In this document: positions 8,028-17,213 of the stretch, piece after piece
Position numbering within the stretch: the stretch's first letter is position 1
Layout: each line of letters starts with the position of its first letter
Made by a program: the position numbers and the translations under genes
Assembly (NCBI RefSeq): GCF_024158745.1
Contig: NZ_JAMZAW010000012.1
Coordinates: 186,001-250,000 of the forward strand
DNA from: Paenibacillus tyrphae
GTDB lineage: Bacteria; Bacillota; Bacilli; Paenibacillales; NBRC-103111
Length of the DNA: 64,000 nt
Direction: 5' to 3'
Notes under the pieces: model-generated
Told to the model about the DNA's origin: nothing
Databases searched by the model: none
The model's input: only the letters and a program-made list of their open reading frames with translations

Positions 8028-9185
8028 ATGAACAAACAAATCTGGACGCTGCGGGGTCTGAACTTTTCATACTATGCGACCACTGCTGTCCTCCTGCCGT
8101 TTCTGCCCCTTTACTTCGAAGGAAAAGGCTACTCTTCCTCGCAGATCGGACTGCTTATGATGATCGGGCCGTTTGTGACGATCTTCGCCCAGCCGATCTG
8201 GGGCTATTTGAGTGACCGCTATCAGACGCTGAAGACGATCATCTTCGGGCTGTGGGTCATGACGGTATTGTCGAGCATCGGCATTTTCGAAACGAGCGGG
8301 TACACCCTTGCGCTGCTCTTTATGCTGCTGCTGTACTTCTTTATGCAATCGTCGGTGCCGCTGCTCGACACGGTGTCGATTAAATCCGCGCTGCAAGCCG
8401 GGAAAAGCTACGGTTCGATCCGGATGTGGGGCTCGATGGGATTTACGCTGCTGGCGCTATCGTCCGGTTATGTATTGGACGCCTTAGGCGGGATGAACAG
8501 CATTCCTTATGTGTATTGGAGCATCTGGGTGCTGCCTTTTGTACTGCTCGTGTTTCTTAAAGACGAGAAAGGAACGGGAGAACGCATTTCGATCAAGGCG
8601 CTGGGCAGCTTGTTCGGAAACAAGCCGTTCCTATGGTTTCTGCTGCTGATCTTCGTGCTCATGGTGCCGCACCGGATGAATGACGGGCTGTTCGTCCTGT
8701 ATTTGAAAGATTTGGGGGCAACGGATTCGATGGCCGGATGGGCCTGGGCGCTCGCGGCAGGGGCGGAAATTCCGACCTTCGCGCTGCTTGGCCGCTATAT
8801 GCACCGGTTTCACGAGCTGGCGCTGCTGGGGATCGTCGCGGTGCTGTACACGATTCGCTGGCTGTTGTATGGCTGGGTATCGGACCCGTCCGTATTGATG
8901 TTATTACAAGCGACGCATTGTATTACGTTCGCTGCCTTTTGGATCGTTTCGGTGCAATATGTCGTCCGGCTCGTGCCGCAAGAGCTGCAATCTACGGGCC
9001 AGTCGATGCTGTCCATGGTGTTTCTGGGGCTTGCGGGCATTGTCGGCGGTTCGGTCGGAGGCTGGATCAAAGACGAGTGGGGCGGCTCGTACATGTATTA
9101 CATGGGAGCGGGGATGGCTTGTATCGCTGCGGTGCTGCTGCTCGGTACACATGCGTATTACCGCAAAAAAAACCATCCGGCCTGA
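8028..9185 (+). CDS. MFS transporter (MFS_1-like, LacY/PPP-type)
   Basis: A 385-residue, 12-helix permease of the MFS_1-like group, which includes nucleoside and phenylpropionate permeases. The second cytoplasmic loop carries GYLSDRYQTLK, a variant of motif A (GxxxDRxGR), and the central loop is hydrophilic. Substrate cannot be told from sequence. The stop codon falls inside the hairpin that terminates the converging tatA. Confidence 0.88.
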   Translation: MNKQIWTLRGLNFSYYATTAVLLPFLPLYFEGKGYSSSQIGLLMMIGPFVTIFAQPIWGYLSDRYQTLKTIIFGLWVMTVLSSIGIFETSGYTLALLFMLLLYFFMQSSVPLLDTVSIKSALQAGKSYGSIRMWGSMGFTLLALSSGYVLDALGGMNSIPYVYWSIWVLPFVLLVFLKDEKGTGERISIKALGSLFGNKPFLWFLLLIFVLMVPHRMNDGLFVLYLKDLGATDSMAGWAWALAAGAEIPTFALLGRYMHRFHELALLGIVAVLYTIRWLLYGWVSDPSVLMLLQATHCITFAAFWIVSVQYVVRLVPQELQSTGQSMLSMVFLGLAGIVGGSVGGWIKDEWGGSYMYYMGAGMACIAAVLLLGTHAYYRKKNHPA

Positions 9186-9200
9186 TCGGACAGATGGTTT
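9165..9200 (-). terminator. Terminator of tatA, overlapping the end of the MFS gene
   Basis: On the minus strand, AAACCATC and GATGGTTT form a stem followed by eight T. The structure includes the last codons of the converging MFS gene. Confidence 0.7.
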
Positions 9201-9213
9201 CATTACAATGGAA

Positions 9214-9462
9214 TTATTTATTCGCTGTCGGCTGAACGGGTTCGCTTGCCGACGAAGCCGCAGGAGCCGCCAATTCTTTTTTCGGGGCTTCGGGCTCCGG
9301 AGGATTGTCGTCGGAACGGCCGCCGTTGCCTGACGTTGCATCTTTAAATTCGCGGAACATTTTGCCGAAACCGCGTCCGAGCTCCGGAAGCTTGTTCGGT
9401 CCGAACAAAAGCAGAGCGACGAGAGCGATCAAAATGATGTGCCAAGGGGATAATGCTCCCAT
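9214..9462 (-). CDS. tatA: Sec-independent translocase protein TatA
   Basis: The 82-residue protein has one N-terminal membrane helix (residues 7-20), the hinge FGPNKLPELGRGFG that marks TatA/TatE proteins, an amphipathic helix (GKMFREFKDA) and a Pro/Ala/Glu-rich tail. TatA forms the pore of the twin-arginine system, which exports folded proteins. No tatC is present nearby, so this is a solitary copy that must work with a TatC encoded elsewhere. The ATG follows GGAGGTG. Confidence 0.93.
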   Translation of the reverse strand: MGALSPWHIILIALVALLLFGPNKLPELGRGFGKMFREFKDATSGNGGRSDDNPPEPEAPKKELAAPAASSASEPVQPTANK

Positions 9463-9589
9463 AGTGTAAGTACACCTCCGAAATGGTATGATCTAATCAT
9501 ACCATTTATTTAATTGTACTATAACACATTTTTGTTACAAAAAGACAACGATTTTAGGACAGTCCTTAAAAAATTTTTAAGAAAATAAA

Positions 9590-11389
9590 TCAAGCCTCTT
9601 GTTCGTTCAAGAAGGTAAGCCGCACTTCCTTCAAATTCATCAGCGCCGTGCCGGTTATCGCATCCGGCTTGACCGTTAGCGTGTAGGTGCCCGGTTCGGG
9701 AATGCGCACCGTTCCAAGCTCCGCGCTTCCGAAATCGTACCAGCCGCCCTTCGGCTGCACCTTTCCTTGAAGCCGTTGTCCGCGCAACTCTACGCTGTAC
9801 GTGCCCCCGGCTTCGCCTTCCGCCGCTCCGTAAACGACCGTTATCCGGCAGGCTCCAGGCGTCTCTGCGCGAAACGTCCACTCGATAGAATCCGTAGGAT
9901 TGACCCAGTTCGTTACGACGTCGTGGCCTCTTTTGCCGGTATCGTAACGCAGTTCGCTGCCTTGGATGTCGCCGTCGAAGGCGCCGAACCGGTTCACATA
10001 ATCGTGCTCCAGCAACCGTTTCACCGGATTGGCGTCAATCGCGCCTTCGTATTCGACAACGATAACGGTGACGATCGGGTCAAGCGGCTCCGCAGGCACC
10101 TCGATCAGCACGTCCTCTGCGTTCAAGCGGGCATGGGCAAGCGGGCGCCGCTGCGGATCAGCCAGCAGGTACGCGCTTAAGATGTCGTTGCTCAGCCCCG
10201 GAACGATCAGCCGTCCGCTCGCGGGCCATTCAAATACATGAAGATAGAGGAGCCCGTCCTTTGTCGTGCAGCGCCCCCACTGCGGCTTGCCGAGCGGGCT
10301 TCCGGTCGTTCCGTACACGCTTTCGCCGTTTATGTTCAGCCATTGTCCGATTTCGTTCAAAATATGCTTTGACGGTTCGTCGAATTCGCCTTCCGGGGTC
10401 GGGCCTACGTTCAGCAAATAGTTGCCGTTCAAGCTGAACACGTCGATCATGTTGTGGAGAATGCTTGTCACGGATTTCCAATTGTGGTCCGTTTTCTTGT
10501 AGCCCCACGAATCGTTCATCGTGTGGATCGATTCCCAGTCTTTGCGGTTGATCCGGATGTGCAGCTGATTGTCCCCGGAATTGCCGTAATCCCCGAAGCC
10601 GTCCCGGCGCACGCGGCGGTTCACTAGGCAATCCGGCTGCAGGCTGCGGACCGTATCGACAAACCGTTGTCCCTGCTCGTCGGTCACCTTATGCCCGCAA
10701 TCGAACCATACGATGGCGACGTCGCCGTAGCCGGTCAGCAGCTCCCGGACCTGCGGCAGCGCCTTTTCTTCCAAATACCGCTCATACCGCGTAAATTTGT
10801 CCTCATCGTTCACCCACGACTCCAAAGGGGCCCATGCGCCGATATTATTCGGATAGTCATGCGTGTTGCCTTGGGAATTGGGGTGATGCCAATCCATCGA
10901 GTGGGAGTAATAGAAGCACAGCTTTATCCCTTCCTTGCGGCATGCGTCGGCTAATTCTTTCATCGGGTCGCGGCCGAAAGGGGAGCGCTTGACAATATTG
11001 AAATCGTCTGCGGCGGAGTCGTACAAGGCAAAGCCGTCGTGATGCTTCGCCGTGATTACGATGTATTTCATACCGGCATCCTTGGCGGCACGTACCCAGG
11101 CTTCCGCATTGAAGCGGACCGGGTTGAACGCCTCCGCGAGCCGCTCGTATTCCTTGACCGGAATTTGCCCGCGCAGCATAATATGCTCCCCGTAGGCGCC
11201 AGGCACCGTCCGGCCTTTCCAGACGCCGCCCAGCAGCGAATACAATCCCCAGTGGATAAACATGCCGAAGCGCGCCTCCCGCCACCAAGCCAGCCTGCGG
11301 TCCTGCAGCTCTTCCCCCGGCGAGAGAGGGGTCGCCCGATCGGCCGCTTCCGCTTCCGCATTATCCATATACATATCCCGTTTGACCAT
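9590..11389 (-). CDS. Alpha-L-fucosidase, GH29 family
   Basis: The 599-residue protein has no signal peptide, so it probably acts on imported fucosylated oligosaccharides. The GH29 barrel covers about residues 30-350: FGMFIHWGLYS at 41-51, YIVITAKHHDGFALYDS near 109-125 and VWFDCG with Asp230 as the expected retaining nucleophile. A beta-sandwich-like C-terminal part follows (residues 450-595). The start follows ATGGAGG closely. It is divergent from an AraC regulator at 11548, which is the natural candidate to control it. No dedicated sugar transporter is next to it. Confidence 0.9.
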   Translation of the reverse strand: MVKRDMYMDNAEAEAADRATPLSPGEELQDRRLAWWREARFGMFIHWGLYSLLGGVWKGRTVPGAYGEHIMLRGQIPVKEYERLAEAFNPVRFNAEAWVRAAKDAGMKYIVITAKHHDGFALYDSAADDFNIVKRSPFGRDPMKELADACRKEGIKLCFYYSHSMDWHHPNSQGNTHDYPNNIGAWAPLESWVNDEDKFTRYERYLEEKALPQVRELLTGYGDVAIVWFDCGHKVTDEQGQRFVDTVRSLQPDCLVNRRVRRDGFGDYGNSGDNQLHIRINRKDWESIHTMNDSWGYKKTDHNWKSVTSILHNMIDVFSLNGNYLLNVGPTPEGEFDEPSKHILNEIGQWLNINGESVYGTTGSPLGKPQWGRCTTKDGLLYLHVFEWPASGRLIVPGLSNDILSAYLLADPQRRPLAHARLNAEDVLIEVPAEPLDPIVTVIVVEYEGAIDANPVKRLLEHDYVNRFGAFDGDIQGSELRYDTGKRGHDVVTNWVNPTDSIEWTFRAETPGACRITVVYGAAEGEAGGTYSVELRGQRLQGKVQPKGGWYDFGSAELGTVRIPEPGTYTLTVKPDAITGTALMNLKEVRLTFLNEQEA

Positions 11390-11456
11390 CGAGAAGCCTC
11401 CATCCGTTCGCGGTCACATCGGTACCGCGTTGCTTACTCCCATTGTACCCGGCATA

Positions 11457-11465
11457 TGTTATAAT
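11457..11465 (+). promoter_or_regulatory. Extended -10 promoter of the AraC regulator
   Basis: TGTTATAAT at 11457-11465 has the TGn extension and a perfect -10 hexamer. No good -35 hexamer is spaced at 16-18 bases, consistent with an extended -10 promoter or activator dependence. It lies in the fucosidase-araC divergent gap. Confidence 0.5.
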
Positions 11466-11547
11466 CCCTATGGATGCGGTTAACGCTTATTTGTACGAAA
11501 TTAACCTTTTTGTTAAACCGTCAAGTTACGCTCTTCGAGGTGCTGCG

Positions 11548-12411
11548 ATGTCAAACAACGAACCGGATTTTTCGCTGCTCAGCCATTTGCTGACGGATAT
11601 GAAGACGGAATTGCTCAACGCTAGACGGAGCAAATGCAATCCCGACTGGATTCAAAAGCCGTTCACCCCCGCGTACAGCAAAATCTATTACATCTGCGAA
11701 GGGGAAGGGCGGATGACGGTCGGCGGGCAGGAGCTGTTCCCCCTGCCGGAGCAGCTTGTTTTTGCTCCGGCAGGGTTGGTGCAATCGTTCTCGGTTACCG
11801 ATCCGGCCCGGACGTATACGATGTATTGGTGCCATTTTATGTCCGATTTGAATTGGGCGGGGTTGTTTTCGTTGTTCAAGCTGCCCTTTTGTATGACGGC
11901 ACAGGAGCCTTCCGAAGCGATTGCCCTGTTCGAGAGACTGGCGGACGAGCATAGCATGAAGAAAGGACCGACTAGGTCGATCCGGATCGAGGCTGCGTTG
12001 TTGAACGTCATTGCCTGCTATCTGGAGCAGGCGGTATTGAGGCAGGAGGAGCAGACAGGATTATCGTTCCGTCACAGTAAGCTTGGCGAGGTGCTGGACT
12101 ACATTGACGCGCGTTTGGCCGAGGAAATGACGATTGCGGAGCTGGCCGACATCGTGCATCACCATCCCAATTATTTCGTGCGTTTCTTCAAGCGCCAGCT
12201 CGGGACGACACCGATGACGTACATCTACGAGCGCCGCCTCGAAAAAGCGAAGCAGCTCATCGGTTCGACCGACATGACCATCGGCGAGGTGGCGCAGGCG
12301 ACAGGCTTTCACGACCTTTTTCATCTATCCAAAAACTTCAAAAAATCGGTCGGCATCGCGCCCACGGAGTACCGCAGCTTATCCCGCGGATTGCAGCTGC
12401 CTTCCGAATAA
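11548..12411 (+). CDS. AraC family transcriptional regulator
   Basis: The 287-residue product has an N-terminal cupin sugar-sensing domain (residues about 25-110, with EGEGRMTVGGQELFPL) and a C-terminal double helix-turn-helix domain (about 185-280), ending with the family signature IGEVAQATGFHDLFHLSKNF. The ATG at 11548 has AGGTG 6 bases before it; the frame upstream has no ribosome binding site. Divergent orientation to the GH29 gene suggests local control of fucosidase expression. A hairpin follows at 12423. Confidence 0.92.
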   Translation: MSNNEPDFSLLSHLLTDMKTELLNARRSKCNPDWIQKPFTPAYSKIYYICEGEGRMTVGGQELFPLPEQLVFAPAGLVQSFSVTDPARTYTMYWCHFMSDLNWAGLFSLFKLPFCMTAQEPSEAIALFERLADEHSMKKGPTRSIRIEAALLNVIACYLEQAVLRQEEQTGLSFRHSKLGEVLDYIDARLAEEMTIAELADIVHHHPNYFVRFFKRQLGTTPMTYIYERRLEKAKQLIGSTDMTIGEVAQATGFHDLFHLSKNFKKSVGIAPTEYRSLSRGLQLPSE

Positions 12412-12422
12412 GGGCATAAAAC

Positions 12423-12468
12423 AAGACCGCTCTTCCTGCCACCGTAGCGGAGGCCGAAGAGCGGTCTT
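12423..12468. terminator. Hairpin terminator between araC and the small minus-strand gene
   Basis: Thirteen-base perfect arms AAGACCGCTCTTC and GAAGAGCGGTCTT at 12423-12435 and 12456-12468. The T-rich run is on the minus-strand side (GTTTTA), so it serves the small gene at 12494 best. Confidence 0.75.
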
Positions 12469-12493
12469 ATACTGGTTATGACGCTTTACTCAT

Positions 12494-12688
12494 TCAATGA
12501 AGGAAAGCGTCCTTTTGATGTTCCGAAATGCTGTATTGAATAATTTCCATGGCATCCTCTGTTTCGAGAGCTTCCAGCCCATTGCGCAGCACGATCTCCG
12601 ATTCGAGCTCGCGTTTCTTAAGGAATGGATACAACTCCGGCGTCAGCCTCATGACAATGGTTGCCAACTTTACGGTTTCCACAAGCAT
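12494..12688 (-). CDS. Conserved-looking small hypothetical protein (64 aa)
   Basis: The frame is open from ATG at 12703, but that start has no ribosome binding site; the ATG at 12688 follows GGGAAGG. The product is alternately charged and helical (LTPELYPFLKKRELESEIVL, then a second helix), with no membrane segment. An extended -10 like TGCTATACT lies about 80 bases upstream on the same strand and a hairpin follows the stop, so it could be a transcription unit of its own. No family is recognised. Confidence 0.5.
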   Translation of the reverse strand: MLVETVKLATIVMRLTPELYPFLKKRELESEIVLRNGLEALETEDAMEIIQYSISEHQKDAFLH

Positions 12689-12818
12689 CACCCTTCCCGT
12701 CATCTGTTGTTTAGAGATCAGGACTTACGAGTAATTCAGGTTAAGCCTTGGAAAAACGGTATGAAATTACTCCTCCAGTATAGCATATTTCTGAAGTTCT
12801 ATGTACCGGAAATATTGC

Positions 12819-13673
12819 TTAATTGCCTTGTTCGCTCCGATCGGAGCGGCGGAATAACCCCATGACGCCCACGGTTTCGGTGATGTTGACGAAAGCCTGC
12901 GGATCCCATTGGCGCACCAGGTTTTGCAGCTCGTTCAATTCATAGCGCGTCGTCACCGTCATCAGCATATGCTGCGGTTCCTTCGTATATGCTCCTTCGG
13001 TATCGATGACCGTGACGCCTCGCTTGAGCTTTTGCATTTTTTTCAGGAGCAAATCCTTTTTCTTGGTGATGATGAAGACGGTTACTTTCAAATGCCGGAT
13101 ATGAATCGTATCGATGATTTTGCCTGTAATGAACATGGACAGCATGGAGTACAGGGCGAGGTCCCAGTTGTTTTTGAAAAAGCCGAGGGCCACGATGACA
13201 ATGCCGTTCAGACCGAACAGAGACGTGCCAAGCGAAAAATCCCGTTTGCGCGTGAGGATAGAAGCGATGATGTCAAAGCCGCCGGTCGATCCGCCCACCC
13301 GCATTGAAATACCAGTTCCGATCCCGACCAGCACGCCTCCGGCAACGGAAGACATAATTAAGTCCTTGCTGACAGTCATCGTAGGGATCAGCTGCATGAA
13401 CCAAGTCGTCAGTACAACCGAAACGACGCTCAAAATGATGAATTTGCGTCCGAGCGTCAGCAGCCCCCAGATCAGCAGCGGCGCATTAAAGATAAGAAAC
13501 AAGAGCGAAATATTCCAATCCGTAAAATAACCAACCAGCATGGATACGCCGGAAATGCCGCCGCTGAGTAACTGATGGGGGATCAAGAACAGATTGAAGC
13601 TCGACGCGATCAGAGCCGAGCCCAGAAGACAGGCGATTAAAGAACCGATCCAGGAACGTTGAAGCTGAAACAT
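12819..13673 (-). CDS. YitT family membrane protein (DUF161 plus DUF2179)
   Basis: The ATG at 13673 follows GGGAGGTG by about 6 bases; the open frame continues further upstream without one. The 284-residue protein has five or six transmembrane helices in residues 10-190 (DUF161), including the glycine-rich ISMRVGGSTGGFDIIA segment, then a cytoplasmic DUF2179 domain (from about residue 200) with MLMTVTTRYELNELQNLV. The function of the family is not established; it is widespread in Bacillales. Confidence 0.9.
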   Translation of the reverse strand: MFQLQRSWIGSLIACLLGSALIASSFNLFLIPHQLLSGGISGVSMLVGYFTDWNISLLFLIFNAPLLIWGLLTLGRKFIILSVVSVVLTTWFMQLIPTMTVSKDLIMSSVAGGVLVGIGTGISMRVGGSTGGFDIIASILTRKRDFSLGTSLFGLNGIVIVALGFFKNNWDLALYSMLSMFITGKIIDTIHIRHLKVTVFIITKKKDLLLKKMQKLKRGVTVIDTEGAYTKEPQHMLMTVTTRYELNELQNLVRQWDPQAFVNITETVGVMGLFRRSDRSEQGN

Positions 13674-13738
13674 GGATGCACCTCCCGCATTGCTTTTAGT
13701 ATGAAGCGTTTTGACGGTTTTGAACCCCGAAAGCCGAA

Positions 13739-13776
13739 AAAGAGCCAAGCTTCCCTTGGGTAAGGGAAAGCTTGGC
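13739..13776 (-). terminator. Rho-independent terminator of the DUF4178-DUF4247 operon
   Basis: On the minus strand a long stem built from GCCAAGCTTTCCCTT and its partner is followed by CTCTTTTT. It lies directly after the DUF4247 stop codon. Confidence 0.75.
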
Positions 13777-13780
13777 GGTC

Positions 13781-14575
13781 TTATTTGCGCTTGAACGATC
13801 CGGAACGCGAACTGGTGCTCGGCTTCGAGGAACCGGAGGAAGGCGTCTTATAAGTCGGTTTGGAGCCGTCGCTCTTTCTGGCCGAATCCCCGACAGTCGG
13901 ATTGCTCTTCGGCGGTGTGCCGGTCTGCGGATTCGACGGTGTGGCCGTCTGTGAATTCGACGGCGTGGTTGGTTGTGAATTTGGCGTCGTCGTTGTAAAG
14001 CTTCCCTTGCGGTCGGACGTCGAAGGCTGCGGCTTGGTCGTCGAGCCTGTCGAACCCGTAGAGCCTGAACCCGGGTAAGGGACGGATTGGTACTTGCCGT
14101 AATCATTATAGCGTTTGCTCGACGTATACCCCTTGTAATCGTAGCCCGAACCGCGGCTGCTGTTAAACCATCCGCCGCCGAACAGGGATTGCAGCAGCGT
14201 AGCCGCAACATAGCCCTGAAGGAACGACGAGTCGTAGTTTTCTTTGGCGTATTGGATGGAGTCAACCTCGACTAAGGTAGTTCCTTCGGTGTTTGGATCC
14301 TTCTGTACGTTAATGATTTTATTGTCGTAGACCAGGAACATCCGTTCTTCCGAATCCTTGCTCATTTCGGTCGGCTTTTCCTTGTCTGCGATTTCCTTAG
14401 CGACAGTCGGCACGTCTTTGCCCGCGACGGAATAAATTTTAGCCGTGCTCTTTCCTTGCCCTTGAACGTCGATTAACGAATAGTTGTCTTTAATATAGTT
14501 GCCGGCGTCGCCGCAAGCGGCCAGCAACGTGAATACCAGCAGGATGGCAATCCATTTGGACAATTTGTTGATCAT
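13781..14575 (-). CDS. DUF4247 lipoprotein with Ser/Thr/Pro-rich tail
   Basis: A 264-residue lipoprotein: hydrophobic signal and a lipobox LLAAC with Cys20. The DUF4247 domain covers about residues 22-130 (NYIKDNYSLIDVQG at its start). After FGGGWFNSSRGSGYDY the chain becomes low in complexity: repeated Ser/Thr/Pro/Gly units such as TPSNSQTATPSNPQTGTP, probably a flexible cell-wall-spanning linker, ending in basic residues. In the Bacillales this domain is usually found with DUF4178 and DUF350 genes; here only the DUF4178 gene is adjacent, upstream. Function unknown. Confidence 0.88.
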   Translation of the reverse strand: MINKLSKWIAILLVFTLLAACGDAGNYIKDNYSLIDVQGQGKSTAKIYSVAGKDVPTVAKEIADKEKPTEMSKDSEERMFLVYDNKIINVQKDPNTEGTTLVEVDSIQYAKENYDSSFLQGYVAATLLQSLFGGGWFNSSRGSGYDYKGYTSSKRYNDYGKYQSVPYPGSGSTGSTGSTTKPQPSTSDRKGSFTTTTPNSQPTTPSNSQTATPSNPQTGTPPKSNPTVGDSARKSDGSKPTYKTPSSGSSKPSTSSRSGSFKRK

Positions 14576-14635
14576 GCGGCGGTCACCTCCGTTTCAAGCT
14601 GTTTATGAATCCGAGTAGGAAATGAGGACTAGCGG

Positions 14636-15175
14636 TCATCGGGTGCCCTTTATAAATTTAATTTGTCCCGCCGGTGTCGGGGAGCCTTCCATGGCGACAT
14701 ACTTTCCGTCCTGCCATTGCAGGAAAAAGTAACGGTTCTCCGAACCGAAATAGCGCCAGAACATGACCTCGTCACCTGCGCGGAAATCGGTGTTCCCTTC
14801 GACACGCACCGTATCCGTGCGGTTATGCTCCATATGGTACGTCACTTCGCCGCCGACGTCGAGCACGGACGGCACGTCGTTCGGATCGTCAAGCGAGCCT
14901 TCCACAAATTCGCATAAAAAACATTCGTACGTGCGCCCTTTTTCCACAAGCAGACATGATATATGCTTGCCGTTTTGCAGATAATATGCAAAGCGGTGCG
15001 GCGCAAACCCGCGGTCAAAATAAATGGCCTTGCCGGATACAACATATTCTTCAAGGTCTACGTTAAGAATATCGCCGACCATCGTTTCCTCCAGCGGATT
15101 CGTTGGCTTCACTTCCGGCTCCGGATTGTTGCTTTTAATAATTGAACCGACTCGTTTCCATATGGACATGGGCAT
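14636..15175 (-). CDS. DUF4178 domain-containing protein
   Basis: The 179-residue product carries the DUF4178 fold, a beta-rich domain visible from about residue 35 (VGDILNVDLEEYVVSG) to the end (YFFLQWQDGKYVAMEG). There is no signal or membrane segment, so it is cytoplasmic. The ATG at 15175 has AAAGGAG about 4 bases upstream and a second ATG lies two codons later at 15169; either could be used. It is followed 60 bases later by the DUF4247 lipoprotein gene, an arrangement seen across Bacilli. Function unknown. Confidence 0.85.
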   Translation of the reverse strand: MPMSIWKRVGSIIKSNNPEPEVKPTNPLEETMVGDILNVDLEEYVVSGKAIYFDRGFAPHRFAYYLQNGKHISCLLVEKGRTYECFLCEFVEGSLDDPNDVPSVLDVGGEVTYHMEHNRTDTVRVEGNTDFRAGDEVMFWRYFGSENRYFFLQWQDGKYVAMEGSPTPAGQIKFIKGTR

Positions 15176-15345
15176 TTCGCTCCTTTTCAAAATCGACGAA
15201 TATATTTATTATATACGATATTCGGCGAATTTGGGTTTCAAGTTTGAACAATTCTGGAATATGGCTGCAGGGTATGGTATACTACTAAAGATATTCTTAA
15301 GTACGGCCTTGACTGTTCATATTGACACGGGTTGGAAGGTGTTTC

Positions 15346-15405
15346 ATGAAGAGATTAAAAATAGAAGATAGGAGCGCACTTAAGGGTATAGACAAAGAAC
15401 CCTAG
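15346..15405 (+). CDS. Candidate 19-residue leader peptide upstream of cshA
   Basis: The ATG at 15346 follows GGAAGGTG by about 5 bases and opens MKRLKIEDRSALKGIDKEP then a stop, ending 21 bases before the helicase start. It is very basic and may be a translated leader in the long 5' region of the helicase gene, or chance. Confidence 0.3.
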   Translation: MKRLKIEDRSALKGIDKEP

Positions 15406-15426
15406 AACAAAGGAGATTGAAATCAT

Positions 15427-17007
15427 TTGAAAACTTTCAGTGAATTCGGCTTAGAGCCAAAGGTACTTCGCGCAATTACGGAAATGGGCTTCGAGGAGTC
15501 GACCCCGATCCAGGAAAAAGCCATTCCGGTAGCGATGGAGGGACGCGACCTTATCGGCCAAGCGCAAACGGGAACAGGGAAAACCGCGGCATTCGGCATT
15601 CCGCTCATCAACAAAATCGACATTAAAGAGGAGCGCATCGTCGCATTGATCATGTGCCCGACACGTGAATTGGCAATCCAGGTAGCGGAAGAGATCGAGA
15701 AGCTGGGACGCTTCAAGGGCATCCGTTCCCTGCCGATTTACGGCGGTCAAGATATCGTAAAGCAAATTCGCGCGCTGCGTAAAAAGCCGCAAATCATCAT
15801 CGGTACGCCGGGTCGTCTGCTCGACCATATCAACCGTAAAACCATTAAGCTGGACGACGTGCAAACCGTTATTTTGGACGAGGCTGACGAAATGCTCGAC
15901 ATGGGCTTCATGGAAGACATCCAATCGATCCTGAAGCTCGTACCGGATGAGCGTCAAACGATGCTGTTCTCGGCGACGATGCCGATCAACATTCAGAAGC
16001 TGGCTCAGCAGTTTTTGAGCAATCCGGAGCACGTGTCCGTCATTCCGAAGCAAGTCAGCGCGCCGCTGATCGACCAATCCTACATCGAGCTTCACGAGCG
16101 CCAGAAATTCGAAGCGCTCTGCCGCTTGATCGACATGGAAGCACCGGACCTTGCGATCATCTTCGGCCGGACGAAGCGCCGGGTGGATGAGCTATCCGAA
16201 GCATTGCAGAAGCGCGGCTATACCGCAGAAGGTCTGCATGGGGACCTGTCCCAAAATCAGCGTGACAACGTAATGCGCAAATTCCGCGATGGAAGCATCG
16301 ACGTACTCGTTGCAACCGACGTAGCAGCCCGCGGTCTGGACGTATCGGGCGTTACCCACGTCATCAACTTCGACCTGCCGCAGGACCCGGAAAGCTACGT
16401 GCACCGGATCGGCCGTACCGGCCGTGCGGGTAAGGAAGGCGCAGCCTATACATTCGTTACGCCGCGCGAAATCGACCACCTGCATTTTATTGAGAAAATC
16501 ACGCGTCACAAAATTTCCCGCAAGCCGATGCCGAGCCTGGCGGAAGCCATCGAAGGCAAGCAAAAAATGACGGCAGAGCGCGTGCTGGAAGCGATGCAAA
16601 ATGACGACCACAATCAATTTAAAGGTCTTGCGATTTCCCTGCTGGAGCAGCACGATTCCGTTCACCTCCTGGCTGCGGCGTTCAAGCTGCTTACCGGCGA
16701 GAAGAAAGACGTCGAAATCGAACTGACACCGGAAGATCCGATCCGTGCGAAGAAAAGAAGACCGGACATCCGCAGCAACGGACGCAGACCGTCGGGCTCT
16801 TACGGTACGGCTGGGGGCGCACGCCGCAACGATCGTCCTTACGGCGGTGACCGTGGCGGCTATCGCGGCGGCGACCGCAACCGTCGCGACGGCGGCGGAT
16901 ACCGTGACGGCGGACGCGACCGCGACTACCGCGGCCGTTCGGACCGTGACAATCGCGGAGGGTACTCCCGTTCCTCCAACCGCTCGAACGAAGAAACACT
17001 CGTGTAA
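15427..17007 (+). CDS. cshA: DEAD-box ATP-dependent RNA helicase CshA
   Basis: ATP-dependent RNA unwinding enzyme of the CshA type, involved in RNA turnover and cold adaptation in Firmicutes. All core motifs are present: Q motif with [21 protein letters not shown] at residues 46-53, [19 protein letters not shown] near 150, SAT, and [13 protein letters not shown] near 325. From about residue 440 the tail is rich in Arg, Gly and Asp (repeats such as [19 protein letters not shown]), an RNA-binding RGG-type tail. The TTG start follows AAAGGAG at a rather long spacing of 11. About 250 bases of 5' leader precede it, as expected for a cold-regulated mRNA. Confidence 0.95.
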   Translation: MKTFSEFGLEPKVLRAITEMGFEESTPIQEKAIPVAMEGRDLIGQAQTGTGKTAAFGIPLINKIDIKEERIVALIMCPTRELAIQVAEEIEKLGRFKGIRSLPIYGGQDIVKQIRALRKKPQIIIGTPGRLLDHINRKTIKLDDVQTVILDEADEMLDMGFMEDIQSILKLVPDERQTMLFSATMPINIQKLAQQFLSNPEHVSVIPKQVSAPLIDQSYIELHERQKFEALCRLIDMEAPDLAIIFGRTKRRVDELSEALQKRGYTAEGLHGDLSQNQRDNVMRKFRDGSIDVLVATDVAARGLDVSGVTHVINFDLPQDPESYVHRIGRTGRAGKEGAAYTFVTPREIDHLHFIEKITRHKISRKPMPSLAEAIEGKQKMTAERVLEAMQNDDHNQFKGLAISLLEQHDSVHLLAAAFKLLTGEKKDVEIELTPEDPIRAKKRRPDIRSNGRRPSGSYGTAGGARRNDRPYGGDRGGYRGGDRNRRDGGGYRDGGRDRDYRGRSDRDNRGGYSRSSNRSNEETLV

Positions 17008-17015
17008 AAAAAGGA

Positions 17016-17052
17016 GCAAGCGCGCCACTTCGGCGGGCTTGCTTCTTTTTTT
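17016..17052 (+). terminator. Rho-independent terminator of cshA
   Basis: A GC-rich stem (17016-17026 with 17032-17042, one mismatch) is followed by T7, immediately after the cshA stop. Confidence 0.85.
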
Positions 17053-17056
17053 GATA

Positions 17057-17098
17057 AAGAAAAAGGCAGGCCGTGTACGCACTTGCACATACCTGCCA
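17057..17098 (-). terminator. Terminator of the YjcZ gene
   Basis: On the minus strand, GGCAGG and CCTGCC arms with an inner GTG/CAC extension precede TTTTTC, downstream of the YjcZ stop. Confidence 0.6.
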
Positions 17099-17117
17099 AT
17101 TCCTAATTAACGCATTA

Positions 17118-17213
17118 TTAGAAGAATAAGCTGCGGCTAACGATGACCAGCAGAATAAACAGAACCAAAATAACAGCAGTGGAAGTTCCAAATCCTCCTG
17201 CGAAACCACCCAT
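17118..17213 (-). CDS. YjcZ family sporulation micropeptide (31 aa)
   Basis: A 31-codon frame with GGAAGGAGG ahead of the ATG encodes MGGFAGGFGTSTAVILVLFI followed by LLVIVSRSLFF. A glycine-rich N-terminus, one hydrophobic helix and a short C-terminal aromatic end are the hallmarks of the YjcZ sporulation family of Bacillales, whose members are small spore membrane proteins. It is below the usual ORF size cut-off and easily missed. A terminator follows it. Confidence 0.85.
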   Translation of the reverse strand: MGGFAGGFGTSTAVILVLFILLVIVSRSLFF

